DNA of 64,000 bases from Rhizobium ruizarguesonis (GTDB lineage: Bacteria > Pseudomonadota > Alphaproteobacteria > Rhizobiales > Rhizobiaceae). The position numbers and the translations under genes are program-made. The notes below the pieces were generated by a model that was not told the origin of the DNA, ran no database searches, and was given only the letters and a program-made list of their open reading frames with translations. This document shows, in pieces, positions 27,771-36,439 of the stretch (its first letter is position 1; each line of letters begins with the position of its first letter). The stretch spans positions 22,799 through 86,798 of the forward strand of contig NZ_PQIG01000082.1 in NCBI RefSeq assembly GCF_012349115.1, in the 5' to 3' direction.

Positions 27771-27904
27771 ATGATCGTACGTTACGACGGCAATGCATTC
27801 ACGTTCTATGAGCATGGCGACAATGTCGCGTACTAACGGCTTTCGTATGCTTTCTTATTGTTCCGCTCGCCGTCGCGCTATTGCTGAGCCATGCACTCGG
27901 CTGA
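27771..27904 (+). pseudogene. Small single-helix membrane protein, apparently frameshifted
   Basis: An ATG at 27771 preceded by GAGGAAG encodes MIVRYDGNAFTFYEHGDNVAY and then a stop (TAA, 27834-27836). Just after this, in the frame one base back, an uninterrupted hydrophobic helix (LTAFVCFLIVPLAVALLLSH) runs to a TGA at 27902-27904. Adding one base after the TAC codon joins the two into a 44-residue one-helix membrane protein. I therefore read this as a small gene broken by a single-base deletion; sequence error is the alternative. Function is unknown. Confidence 0.45.
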
Positions 27905-27995
27905 GACCCGCTTTGACGCGGGCTTGAGGATTGGGAAGATAAGTGAATGCGGTCGGGTGCCCCTGGACATCTATAAGCTTCATTAGGAACACACC

Positions 27996-29173
27996 ATGAC
28001 CGACACCGACGCAAAGCTGCTGCGGACATTCATTGCCGACGAGAACGAAGCCTTTGCCGATCGGCGCCAGGGGAAATTTTGGCCTGCCAATCATTATCGC
28101 ATCAGGCCTCTGGCGACCAAAGTTTCCGGGCTGCTCGATCCGAACGAGCAGATCGATTTCTATTTCCATTTCATGCGCATTGCCGGCGGCGCACCCTTGG
28201 TCGGAGACAAGGAAATGCCGCTGCTGCTCGAGGCCTATCGGCGCATGCTGCCGTTTCTCGATCTTGGCGGCGTCATCCAGATGTCGCGGCGGCACAAGCT
28301 TCTGTTCGTGTTCGGTTTCGACGATACCGGCGCCCTGCCGAGCGGCGAGACGATTTCGGCCAAGGCGCTGAAGGCGCGGCTCAAGCTCATCGCGCAGGTC
28401 GGCAATTATACGACGATGCCCGCCCAGCGCGACAAGAAGGCAAAGTTTGTTCCCTTTGCCGACGAGGCGGTGCGCATTCTCGAGGTTTTCCAGCATCTGG
28501 GCTATCGCCACGACCGACGTTATGGCGAAGATCTCTATAATGTCACCAATCTCAGCTTCTGGGGTATGGTGTTTATCTGCCTGCTCAACAAGGCGACTCG
28601 CGCCGAGCTTGTTGCCGATATGATTGAGGGCAAATATGATCTTATGCGGCGCGTCGAGCAACGTGCGATGTTGCACCGCTATGTCGAGACAGTCCTGCCG
28701 GATGCCGAGCCTGACGAAGAGCATTTCCGCTCGCTGGCGCGGCAGCTCAGGACATTGAGCTCACTCGCCGCAATGCCACCGAATCCGTCGCCCTGGCGCA
28801 AAAGCTGGGCCTGCCATTTGGCGATGACGAGGACTGGGAAATCCATATTGCGGTACCGCTGCGTGGCACCGAAGGCCATCCGGTGATCGCCAAGAACGTC
28901 GTGCGATTGCAGATCCGGCCGAACCCGGACTGGCAGTGGGAGCTGAGCGCGCGCATGGCCGAGCGCGGAGAGTTCTCGGAAAGCGAAACAAAGAACTACC
29001 GGAACGATCTCGGTTTCCCAGTTCTCGGGCGCGGAAATCTTCATGCCTTTCCGACATGGCTGAGGCAGGTGCGCGAGAAAAACGGCCTGGATTTCGACAC
29101 CGGCGCCGCTGACATTCGTGTGGGCCGCAAGCGGGCGGCAGCCAAGCTTATCGTTCAATCGTTGGAGAGCTGA
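27996..29173 (+). pseudogene. Unrecognised gene with an internal frameshift
   Basis: The first part (27996 to about 28735, roughly 247 codons, starting MTDTDAKLLRTF) and the second part (from about 28735 to 29173, including ALAQKLGLPFGDDEDWEIHI and ending KLIVQSLES) read as one protein of about 390 residues, but lie in different frames. The switch is between 28712 and about 28745 and is repaired by adding one base near CTGGCGCGGCAG, joining SLAR to AAQDIELTRRN. As read, the first frame runs on in non-protein-like sequence to 28886. No family was recognised; it is soluble with no signal peptide. It ends the hcp arm and could be T6SS cargo or unrelated. A sequencing error or programmed frameshift cannot be excluded. 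Confidence 0.6.
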
Positions 29174-29236
29174 ATTCGGATCGATTGCGGTAGCGGTCGC
29201 CGCCACGGCATATCGAAGCGCTGAAGCATCTTCCCA

Positions 29237-29264
29237 AGACCGGCGAAATCTCTTTCGCCGGTCT
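29237..29264. terminator. Bidirectional terminator-like hairpin between convergent genes
   Basis: A perfect 12-base stem (AGACCGGCGAAA, 29237-29248, with 29253-29264) with loop TCTC sits between the rightward frameshifted gene and the leftward vanillin dehydrogenase gene. The stem carries AAA and TTT at its inner ends. A second inverted repeat (CCGTGCCACG 29274-29283 with 29297-29306) follows. Placement at the convergent ends supports transcription termination in both directions. Confidence 0.7.
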
Positions 29265-29325
29265 GAGCGTTGGCCGTGCCACGGCCGCAATGGCGTCGTG
29301 GCACGGTGACGCCTGTCAAACCTGC

Positions 29326-30771
29326 TCAGAAGGGATAGTGCTGGGCGGAATCCTCGACCGTAATCCAGCGCAGGTCGGTGAATTCGGCGATCGCCGCCTT
29401 GCCGCCGAAGCGGCCGTAGCCGCTGCCTTTGACGCCACCGAAGGGCATTTGCGCCTCGTCGTTCACCGTCGGGCCATTGATGTGGCAGATGCCGGATTCG
29501 ATCCGCGCCGCAACGGCCATTGCCCGCTGGACATTGCGGCTGAAGACGGCGGAGGACAGGCCGTATTCGGTATCGTTGGCGATGCGGATGGCTTCTTCCT
29601 CACTGGTAACGCGAATGATCGGCTTGACCGGGCCGAAGGATTCTTCCGCATAGACGCGCATCTCGGGCGTGACATGATCGAGCAGCGTCGCCTCGACCAC
29701 GGTGCCGGAGCGCTTGCCGCCGGCCACGAGCTTTGCACCCTTGGCTGTCGCATCGGCGATCAGCTCTTCCATTTTCTTCGCTGCGTCGAGGCTGATCAGC
29801 GAGCCGAGAACGACGTGCCCACGCGGATCGCCGGCCGGCAGCTGGCTGGCGCGGGCGGCCAGTTTGGCGACGAACTGATCGGCGATCGTCTCGTCGACGA
29901 TGATCCGCTCCGTCGACATGCAGATCTGGCCCTGATGCATGAAGGCGCCGAAAATGGCGGCATTGACGGCGCCGTCGATATCGGCGTCGTCGAGGATAAC
30001 AAGCGGCGCCTTGCCGCCGAGTTCAAGAAGGGCGGGCTTGAGATGCCTGCCGCAGGTCTCGGCGATGATCTTGCCGACCTTGGTCGACCCGGTGAAGTTC
30101 ACGCGTTTGACGGCCGGATGGGCAATCAGCGCGGCAACGATCTCAGGCGCATCTTCAGGCGCGTTGGTGAGGACGTTGATGACGCCGGCCGGCAGGCCCG
30201 CTTCGGTCAGCACTGTGGCAATCAGCCGGTGCGTGCCGGGGCATTGTTCGGAGGCCTTGAGGACGACGGTGTTGCCGCAGGCGATCGGCATGGCGATGGC
30301 GCGGGTGGCGAGGATGACGGGCGCGTTCCAGGGAGCGATCGCCAGGCAGACGCCGGCGGCCTGGCGAACGCCCATGGCGAGCGTGCCGGGTTTGTCGGAA
30401 GGGATGATTTCGCCTGATATCTGCGTCGTCATGGCGCCGGCCTCGCGCAGGATGTTGGCGGCGAGCATGACATTGAAGCCGGCCCAGGGCGCGGTTGAGC
30501 CGGTCTCCTCGATCATCAGAGTGGTAAACTCGTCGACTTTGGAATCCATGATATCGGCAGCCTTCATCAGGATCGCGCGGCGCTGGCCGGGGCCGGTCTT
30601 CGACCAGGCGCCGAAGGCAGCGGAGGCGGCACTAACGGCTGCGGCAACGTCGTCCAGGCTTGCCGCGGCGGCGCGGCTTGCGAGCTTCTCGGTGAAGGGA
30701 TCGATGCGATCATAGGTCCGGCCGCCGGAGGCTGCACGGTCGGCGCCGTTTATGAGGAGGGAAATATTCAT
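29326..30771 (-). CDS. vdh: Vanillin-dehydrogenase-like aldehyde dehydrogenase (copy 1)
   Basis: Predicted to oxidise an aromatic aldehyde such as vanillin to the acid with NAD. The 481-residue product has the aldehyde dehydrogenase core: APWNAPVILATRAIAMPIACGNTVVLKA split over about residues 145-172, the NFTGSTKVGK nucleotide loop, the general base in LELGGKAP and the catalytic cysteine in HQGQICMSTE. The AMTTQISGEIIPSDKPG segment matches the vanillin/salicylaldehyde dehydrogenase branch. It is the last gene of the minus-strand operon, 23 bases after the SDR gene. A paralogue lies at the operon head (36440-37903). Exact aldehyde specificity is inferred from context. Confidence 0.88.
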   Translation of the reverse strand: MNISLLINGADRAASGGRTYDRIDPFTEKLASRAAAASLDDVAAAVSAASAAFGAWSKTGPGQRRAILMKAADIMDSKVDEFTTLMIEETGSTAPWAGFNVMLAANILREAGAMTTQISGEIIPSDKPGTLAMGVRQAAGVCLAIAPWNAPVILATRAIAMPIACGNTVVLKASEQCPGTHRLIATVLTEAGLPAGVINVLTNAPEDAPEIVAALIAHPAVKRVNFTGSTKVGKIIAETCGRHLKPALLELGGKAPLVILDDADIDGAVNAAIFGAFMHQGQICMSTERIIVDETIADQFVAKLAARASQLPAGDPRGHVVLGSLISLDAAKKMEELIADATAKGAKLVAGGKRSGTVVEATLLDHVTPEMRVYAEESFGPVKPIIRVTSEEEAIRIANDTEYGLSSAVFSRNVQRAMAVAARIESGICHINGPTVNDEAQMPFGGVKGSGYGRFGGKAAIAEFTDLRWITVEDSAQHYPF

Positions 30772-30794
30772 CGGAGGTCTCCTGGGGACAAGAA

Positions 30795-31580
30795 CTAGAA
30801 GCCGAGGACTTCGGCGTTGATGGAAGCTTCGAGGCCGCCGTCGACGGCAAGATTGGCGCCATTGATCCAGCGTGCGCCATCCGAGCAGAGGAAGAGCACG
30901 GCAGGCGCAATATCGGCGGAGGTGCCGGCGCGGCCGACGCGGGTAATGTCGCTATCGACTTTGGCGTCGCCGAGCACGGCGCGGAACTGCTTGAGGATCG
31001 GCGTTTCCACCGGCCCGGGGCTGACCGCATTCACCCGGATGCCGCGGTTCTTGAACAGCGGCTGATGGGCCGCCCGCATGGTCCAAAGCAGCAGCAGCTC
31101 CTTGGAGAGCGGGTAACCTTCCTCGTCCTTGAGGTTGTGCTCAGCGACAACCGCGGCCACTTCGGGAAAGCCTTCGATGGCGGTCAAGGATTTTGCCCGC
31201 TCGAGATTGGCGCGCCAGCCGTAGCCGGCAATCGAGGCGACGTTGACGACGGCGCCGCCTTCGCGCAGGCGGGGTACCACGGCTTCCGACAGGGCGCGAA
31301 GCCCGTAGAAATTGACGGCGAGCGTCGAGACGACACCGGTGTTGCCGGAAAGGCCGGCGACATTGGCGAGCGCGTCGAGGCGCGCCGGAAGCTGTGCGAC
31401 GATGTCGGCTACGCCAGCGGCGGTCGAAAGATCACCCTTGATGAAGGCGGCACTTCCACCCACCGGCTCGCGCACATCGACGCCGATGACCTCGGCACCC
31501 ATCTGGCCGGCCAGTTCCGCCGTGCGGGCGCCGATGCCGGAAGCGACGCCGGTCACCAGGATTGTTTTACCAAAAAGCAT
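30795..31580 (-). CDS. Short-chain dehydrogenase, coniferyl-alcohol-dehydrogenase-like
   Basis: A classical NAD(P)-dependent SDR of about 261 residues: TGVASGIG dinucleotide motif near the N-terminus, NVAGLSG, then a Tyr-x3-Lys pair in GYPLSKE and SPGPVETP after it. The sequence and its context resemble CalA-type coniferyl alcohol dehydrogenases, which convert coniferyl alcohol to coniferaldehyde. The ATG at 31580 is preferred, with AAAGG eight bases upstream; a GTG at 31589 is also possible. It sits between the ABC permease gene and vdh copy 1 in one operon. Other aromatic alcohols are possible substrates. Confidence 0.78.
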   Translation of the reverse strand: MLFGKTILVTGVASGIGARTAELAGQMGAEVIGVDVREPVGGSAAFIKGDLSTAAGVADIVAQLPARLDALANVAGLSGNTGVVSTLAVNFYGLRALSEAVVPRLREGGAVVNVASIAGYGWRANLERAKSLTAIEGFPEVAAVVAEHNLKDEEGYPLSKELLLLWTMRAAHQPLFKNRGIRVNAVSPGPVETPILKQFRAVLGDAKVDSDITRVGRAGTSADIAPAVLFLCSDGARWINGANLAVDGGLEASINAEVLGF

Positions 31581-31620
31581 GAACGTCACCTTTCGTAACA
31601 GAATCCGGAAATAAGCCGGC

Positions 31621-32658
31621 TCATTCTTCCCATTTGACTTTATGCGGACCGGGCAATTTCAGCCGGTAGCCGACGGGCAGAAGTTGAAAATCGAAGCGAC
31701 GCTCTATTTCGCCCCAAAGGCCGCGCGGCAGGTAGAGCGAGAAAATCACGGCGGTGGCGCCGAGGCCGATCAGGTACCAGACGCCGGCTGAACCGAAGAC
31801 GGTCTCGATCACGAAGAACAGGATGGCGCCGAGGATCGCGCCTTCGAACTTGCCGATCCCGCCGACCAGCACCATGAAGATCATGTAGGCCGTCCACTGG
31901 ACGCTGAAATAGGTCTTCGGCTGGAAGGTGGTGGCGGTCGCCAGCCATAGGCCTCCGGCAACCGCAATGCCGAAGGCGGCGAGCACGAAGAGCAGCCTCT
32001 TCGTTGCGATTACGCGCACGCCGACCGAGATTGCCGCCTCCTCATTGTCGCGGATCGCCTGCATGGCTGCACCTGCGCGGCTGCGCATCAGGATGAAGAG
32101 AGCGCCGAGCAGTGCGGCCATGGCCATCAAGGCGAGCCAGTAGATCGTTGCCCGCCGCGTTGCGCCGTCATAGACGTTGAGCGAGATCAGCGAGGTTCCC
32201 GTTTCCCCCTGGATCAGCCGGTCGAGGTTGACGAGCAGGTGGGCGAGTTCCGCTATCACCCACATGCCGATTGCGAACTCGCCGCCCTTCAGACGCAGCA
32301 TGAACAGCGAAAGTGGGATCGACAGCGCGCCGGTCACGATCGCGGCGGCAAAGAGCGAGACGAAGGGATTGAGCCCCGCATCCGCAAGCCGGATGGTGAA
32401 ATAGGCGCCGAGGCCGAAGAACACCTGCTGACCGACCGAGACGAGCCCGCCGAAACCGGCCAGCGCATTCCACATGGCGGCAAGGATCACATAGATGAAG
32501 AGGGCCGTCATCCGGTCGATCGCGCCGGCGCCGAGGACAGTGGGGGCAAACATCAGCAGGACGAGCACCGCGGCCATGCAGCCAAGCGCCACCCGCGATG
32601 ACTTCGTCCAGCGCTCAATCGATATTCCATTGGAGGCACGAGTCGCGTTGGGGCTCAT
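31621..32658 (-). CDS. livM: Branched-chain-type ABC transporter permease (LivM family)
   Basis: Inner-membrane permease of a branched-chain-amino-acid-type (HAAT) ABC importer. From the ATG at 32658 (MSPNATRASNG) the product has about 345 residues and eight to ten hydrophobic helices, with the family segments GFGGLVSVGQQVFFGLGAY and GGIGKFEGAILGAILFF. The start overlaps the livH stop by ATGA. Embedded between aromatic alcohol and aldehyde dehydrogenases, the importer probably takes up a lignin-derived aromatic compound rather than leucine. That substrate is inferred from context. Confidence 0.92.
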   Translation of the reverse strand: MSPNATRASNGISIERWTKSSRVALGCMAAVLVLLMFAPTVLGAGAIDRMTALFIYVILAAMWNALAGFGGLVSVGQQVFFGLGAYFTIRLADAGLNPFVSLFAAAIVTGALSIPLSLFMLRLKGGEFAIGMWVIAELAHLLVNLDRLIQGETGTSLISLNVYDGATRRATIYWLALMAMAALLGALFILMRSRAGAAMQAIRDNEEAAISVGVRVIATKRLLFVLAAFGIAVAGGLWLATATTFQPKTYFSVQWTAYMIFMVLVGGIGKFEGAILGAILFFVIETVFGSAGVWYLIGLGATAVIFSLYLPRGLWGEIERRFDFQLLPVGYRLKLPGPHKVKWEE

Positions 32659-33569
32659 GTCGGGCTCCGGAGACGGGTGCGCAGTTTGAGAAAGGCGCCA
32701 AGTTTGTCGAAAACCGGCATGCCGAACCGGGATAGCCTGACGAAAAGCACCAGCAGGAACACGGCATGGCCGCCGATCAGGAAGCCTTGCGGATGCAATT
32801 GGGCGCCGAGCGATTGGGCAAGGCCGAGAACGATGCCGCCGGCAAGCGTGCCCCATAGCGATCCCGCTCCGCCGATGACGGCTGCCTCGAAGGCGAAGAG
32901 AAGCTGCGGGCCGCCGGAATAAGCGCTGAAGGTTGCCCGCATCCCGAGAAAAGCACCGGCGATCCCGACCGTGACCATGGTGATCGCGGTGGCGACGGCG
33001 TTTACCCTGCGGGCGTCGATACCGACCAGTCCTGCCGTGTCGGGATCTTCCGCCGTGGCGCGGATCGCGCGACCAAGGGCAAAACGGCTCAGGAAGAACT
33101 GCAGCCCGCCGAGAATGAGGACTGCCGTCACCATCATCAGGACGGCAAGCTTGCCGACGAAGATGTGGCCCGGCAGTTGCCAGGATGCATAGGACAAGTT
33201 GCCGATGAACGGCGCGAGCGACCGGGTGTCGGCGCCGAACTGCTCGAACAGCAGGTTGTCGATGACGATCGACAGGCCGAAGGTCGTCAGGATCGGCAAG
33301 AGCGTGCCGCCGCGGGCGCTACGTTCCAGAATGAAGCGCTGCAACAGCCAGCCGACCGCCGCCATGACCGGCAACACGATCAGCAGGCCAGCGAAGGGCG
33401 AAATGCCGAATTTGGCGGCCAGCAGCCACAGCCCGTAAGCGGCTGCGACCGCCAGGCTGCCATGCGCGAGATTGATGATCCGCATGACCGAGAACATGAA
33501 GGACAGGCCGCAGGCGATGACGGCGTAATAGCCGCCCAGCAGAATGCCCTGGAGCAGGGTGTTGATCAC
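32655..33569 (-). CDS. livH: Branched-chain-type ABC transporter permease (LivH family)
   Basis: Second permease of the HAAT-type importer. The GTG start at 33569 (VINTLLQGILLGGYYAVIA) is supported by AAGGAG six bases upstream; the long open frame further upstream is antisense-like and overlaps livF. The 304-residue product shows multiple hydrophobic helices and family segments such as MFSVMRIINLAHGSL and IGGAGSLWGTLAGGIVLG. Its stop overlaps the livM start, and its start overlaps the livF stop. Confidence 0.92.
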   Translation of the reverse strand: MINTLLQGILLGGYYAVIACGLSFMFSVMRIINLAHGSLAVAAAYGLWLLAAKFGISPFAGLLIVLPVMAAVGWLLQRFILERSARGGTLLPILTTFGLSIVIDNLLFEQFGADTRSLAPFIGNLSYASWQLPGHIFVGKLAVLMMVTAVLILGGLQFFLSRFALGRAIRATAEDPDTAGLVGIDARRVNAVATAITMVTVGIAGAFLGMRATFSAYSGGPQLLFAFEAAVIGGAGSLWGTLAGGIVLGLAQSLGAQLHPQGFLIGGHAVFLLVLFVRLSRFGMPVFDKLGAFLKLRTRLRSPT

Positions 33570-34294
33570 GGTGCGCTCCTTTCGCCGGCTGCCCGGTGCA
33601 ATCCGAAATAGGCTTGGGTGACGTGCTCGCGCGTGACGACGGCGGCCGGCCGGTCGAGGACGATGCGTCCTTCCAGCATGCAGATGACCCGGCTTGCCAC
33701 GCTCATGGCGCGAGCGAGATCCTGCTCGACGAGCACGATGGTCGTTCCCGAGGTGAGCAGCGCCTGCAGCTGGGCGTAGACGCGATCGACGACCAGAGGC
33801 GAAAGTCCGAGCGAGACCTCGTCCAGGAGAAGAATATCGGGATTGCTCATCAGCGCCCGGCCGATCGCAGTCGCCTGCTGTTCCCCGCCCGAGAGATGTC
33901 CTGTTTTGGCGTAACGGCGGGGTTTCAGGTTCGGAAAGGCGTCGAGGACACGATCGATACTCCACTCGCCCTTGCGGCCGGAAGTCTTTCCAAGAAGCAG
34001 GTTCTCTTCCACCGTCATCTGCGAAAACAGGCGCCGGCCTTCCGGCACCAGGGCGATGCCCTTGGCGATCCGCTTGTGGGACGGGACGGCGGCCAGATCT
34101 TCGTCGTTGAGAAGGACGCGGCCGGAGGATGGCAGATGAGCGCCGGCAATCGAGCGCAGCAGCGTCGTCTTGCCCGCGCCATTTGCGCCGACCAGCGCCA
34201 GTACCTCGCCCTTGGCAAGATCGAAACTGACCCCGCGCACCGCCTGGAGCAGGCCGTGGCGGACATCGAGGTCGCGGATGGAGAGAAGGCTCAT
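33566..34294 (-). CDS. livF: ABC transporter ATP-binding protein (LivF family)
   Basis: Cytoplasmic ATPase of the importer. The 242-residue product has Walker A GANGAGKTT, signature LSGGEQQ and Walker B ILLLDEVSLGLSP, and the LVPEGRRLFSQMTVEENL region that marks the LivF branch. It overlaps livG by ATGA at its start and livH at its end, so the set is translationally coupled. Confidence 0.94.
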   Translation of the reverse strand: MSLLSIRDLDVRHGLLQAVRGVSFDLAKGEVLALVGANGAGKTTLLRSIAGAHLPSSGRVLLNDEDLAAVPSHKRIAKGIALVPEGRRLFSQMTVEENLLLGKTSGRKGEWSIDRVLDAFPNLKPRRYAKTGHLSGGEQQATAIGRALMSNPDILLLDEVSLGLSPLVVDRVYAQLQALLTSGTTIVLVEQDLARAMSVASRVICMLEGRIVLDRPAAVVTREHVTQAYFGLHRAAGERSAP

Positions 34295-35046
34295 GCGGGT
34301 GTCCCTCCGAGATAGGCCTTGACCACCTCCGCATTGCTCATGACCGTTTTCGGTTCGCCATCGGCGATGATCCTGCCGGCGTCCATGCAGATCAGCCGCT
34401 CCGCCACCTGCAGGAGGATATGAACGATATGCTCGATCCAGACGATGCCGATGCCGCGGCGGCGCAATTCGAGGATGGTTTCGACGAGTTCGCTCGCCTC
34501 GCCATCGGTCAGGCCGCCGCCGATCTCGTCGAGCAGCATCAGCCTCGGCTGCGTGGCAAGCGCACGGGCAAGCTCCAGCCGTTTGCGATCCAGCAGGCCA
34601 AGCGTGTCGGCGGGGCGGTTGGCCACTCCGAGCATGCCGCAGAGCGAAAGCGAATCCACCACGCGCTCATAGGCCTCGTCGCGGCTAGCGGCATTGCCGT
34701 GCGATGCGGCGACGAAAACATTCTCAAAAGTCGTCATGCCGCCGAAGGGCTTGGGAATCTGATGGGTCCGGACGAGCCCGGACCGGCAGCGCTCCGCCGC
34801 CGTCCGGCGCGTGACGTCGACGCCGTCGAAGGTGATGCTTCCCTCACTCGGCGGGAAGGCGCCGGCAAGCACGCTGAGCAGGGTCGTCTTGCCCGCGCCG
34901 TTCGGCCCGACAATGCCGACCGCCTCGCCATCGCCCATGGAAAAATCCAGATTCTCCAGCACCACCAGCGCGCCGAACCGCTTGTGGATTCCCTTGGCCG
35001 AGAGAAAGGCTCCCCCCGGCCGATTATGAGCTTCCCGCTGCAGCAC
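34291..35046 (-). CDS. livG: ABC transporter ATP-binding protein (LivG family)
   Basis: Second ATPase of the importer. The 251-residue product has Walker A GPNGAGKTT, the RTHQIPKPFGGMTTFENV region typical of LivG, and Walker B LMLLDEIGGGL. The signature motif is degenerate: where LSGGQ is expected the sequence reads LLDRKRLELAR, as in many LivG proteins with a weak signature. It begins with GTG at 35046, six bases after the binding-protein stop. Confidence 0.92.
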   Translation of the reverse strand: MLQREAHNRPGGAFLSAKGIHKRFGALVVLENLDFSMGDGEAVGIVGPNGAGKTTLLSVLAGAFPPSEGSITFDGVDVTRRTAAERCRSGLVRTHQIPKPFGGMTTFENVFVAASHGNAASRDEAYERVVDSLSLCGMLGVANRPADTLGLLDRKRLELARALATQPRLMLLDEIGGGLTDGEASELVETILELRRRGIGIVWIEHIVHILLQVAERLICMDAGRIIADGEPKTVMSNAEVVKAYLGGTPA

Positions 35047-35052
35047 TGTGCG

Positions 35053-36372
35053 TTACCCGTTATAGGCGGTGAGCTTGGCGCCGACCGGGACATTGGGGTC
35101 GGTGGCGTTTTCGGTGACGACGTAGTCGAGCGCGAATTTCGAGCCCTCCGGCGCTTTCACCCACTGCGTGCCGATGATCGGTCCGGGAGAGACGTTGGCG
35201 ACGGGGCCGCTGGTGAAGTCGACCTTGCCGGCGATCGTGGTGGTCTTCAGCGTGCTGATCGCTTTGGCGACGGCCTCTTTGCTCTTGACGTCGGTGCTCG
35301 CCTTCAGCGCATCGAAGCCGGCGTCGAGAAGCGCAAGGCTGGCGCCGAGCTGCTGCGTCCACTGCTTGCCGCTGGCCGTCTCATAGCCGTCGGCGAGTTC
35401 GGTTCCGGAGACACCCGTGAGCGTGGATTTATAGGGGAAGGCCTTGTGCCAGTAGGCGGCGCTGCCGATGTTCAGGCCGAGGTCGCCGAGCGCCTCGATG
35501 TCGGACGGAAACAGGCCCGTCTTGGCGATTTGGCAGATCTTGATCTGCTGGGTGAGGCCCTGCTGCGCGGCCTGACGCCAGAAGGCGGCGAAATCAGGCG
35601 GTATCGGGAACGAATTGAAGATCTCCACGCCCTCCTGCCTGAAGAGAGCGATCTGCGCGGTAAAGTCGGTGGTTCCGGTTTCATAGGCTCCGGGATCGAC
35701 GATGGTGAAGCCGGCCTTGGCGAGTGCCGGCGCCAGATGGGTGCGGATCGCATTGCCGTCGGCGTCGTTGGGATACATGACGCCGACCTTCTTGTTGGTC
35801 TCGATCAGGTTCCACTGCGAAACGTAGGCCTTGTGGAACTCTTCGACGCCGAAGCCGAAATGATAGGTCCACTTGAACGGCGAGGGCGCGCCCGGCTTGG
35901 CGCCGCGGCCGAAATACCAGGCTTCCCAGGGCATGACCGTCGAGAGGCAGGGAATGCCGGCCGCTTCGCAGGCATCGGCCACCGGATTGATGGTTTCGGG
36001 CGTCGAGACGGCGAGCATCAGGTCGATCGCCTGGTTGTTGATCAGGTCCTTCGCCAACTGGCCGGCACGCGATGGATCGGACTGGGTGTCCTGGTCGAGG
36101 ATCTCAACCTTCCAGGTCTTGCCGCCTGCCTGCAGGCCGTTCGCCAGCGCCTTGCGCGCCAGTTCCAGCACGTAGCCGTCCGTCTCGCCGAAGCCGCCGA
36201 GAGGGCCGGTGCGCGGGCTGATGAAGCCGACCTTCAACGTATCGCCGCTCTCAGCGAAGGCCGTGCGGCCGGAAAGCGCCAGCGCCGCGCCGCCCGCCAC
36301 GGTCGATGCGATGAAAGACCGGCGGCTCAGCGATGCCGTGTTGAATTTACCGCTGCGGAAAATGCCGTTCAT
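35053..36372 (-). CDS. Periplasmic substrate-binding protein, Peripla_BP_6 family, probable Tat export
   Basis: Solute-binding subunit of the importer. The 439-residue product opens with a twin-arginine-type signal (SLSRRSFIAS followed by a hydrophobic stretch ending AFA), then a type I binding-protein fold beginning LKVGFISPRTGPLGGFGE. It is 67 bases downstream of vdh copy 2 and directly upstream of livG. Tat export suggests folding before transport. Substrate is not evident; context points to a lignin-derived phenolic. Confidence 0.9.
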   Translation of the reverse strand: MNGIFRSGKFNTASLSRRSFIASTVAGGAALALSGRTAFAESGDTLKVGFISPRTGPLGGFGETDGYVLELARKALANGLQAGGKTWKVEILDQDTQSDPSRAGQLAKDLINNQAIDLMLAVSTPETINPVADACEAAGIPCLSTVMPWEAWYFGRGAKPGAPSPFKWTYHFGFGVEEFHKAYVSQWNLIETNKKVGVMYPNDADGNAIRTHLAPALAKAGFTIVDPGAYETGTTDFTAQIALFRQEGVEIFNSFPIPPDFAAFWRQAAQQGLTQQIKICQIAKTGLFPSDIEALGDLGLNIGSAAYWHKAFPYKSTLTGVSGTELADGYETASGKQWTQQLGASLALLDAGFDALKASTDVKSKEAVAKAISTLKTTTIAGKVDFTSGPVANVSPGPIIGTQWVKAPEGSKFALDYVVTENATDPNVPVGAKLTAYNG

Positions 36373-36439
36373 GAATCATTCCTCCCTCTTGATCGGGCCT
36401 CCCAGCCCGTTCCCATTGTTCATTTCGGCCGATCTCAAT

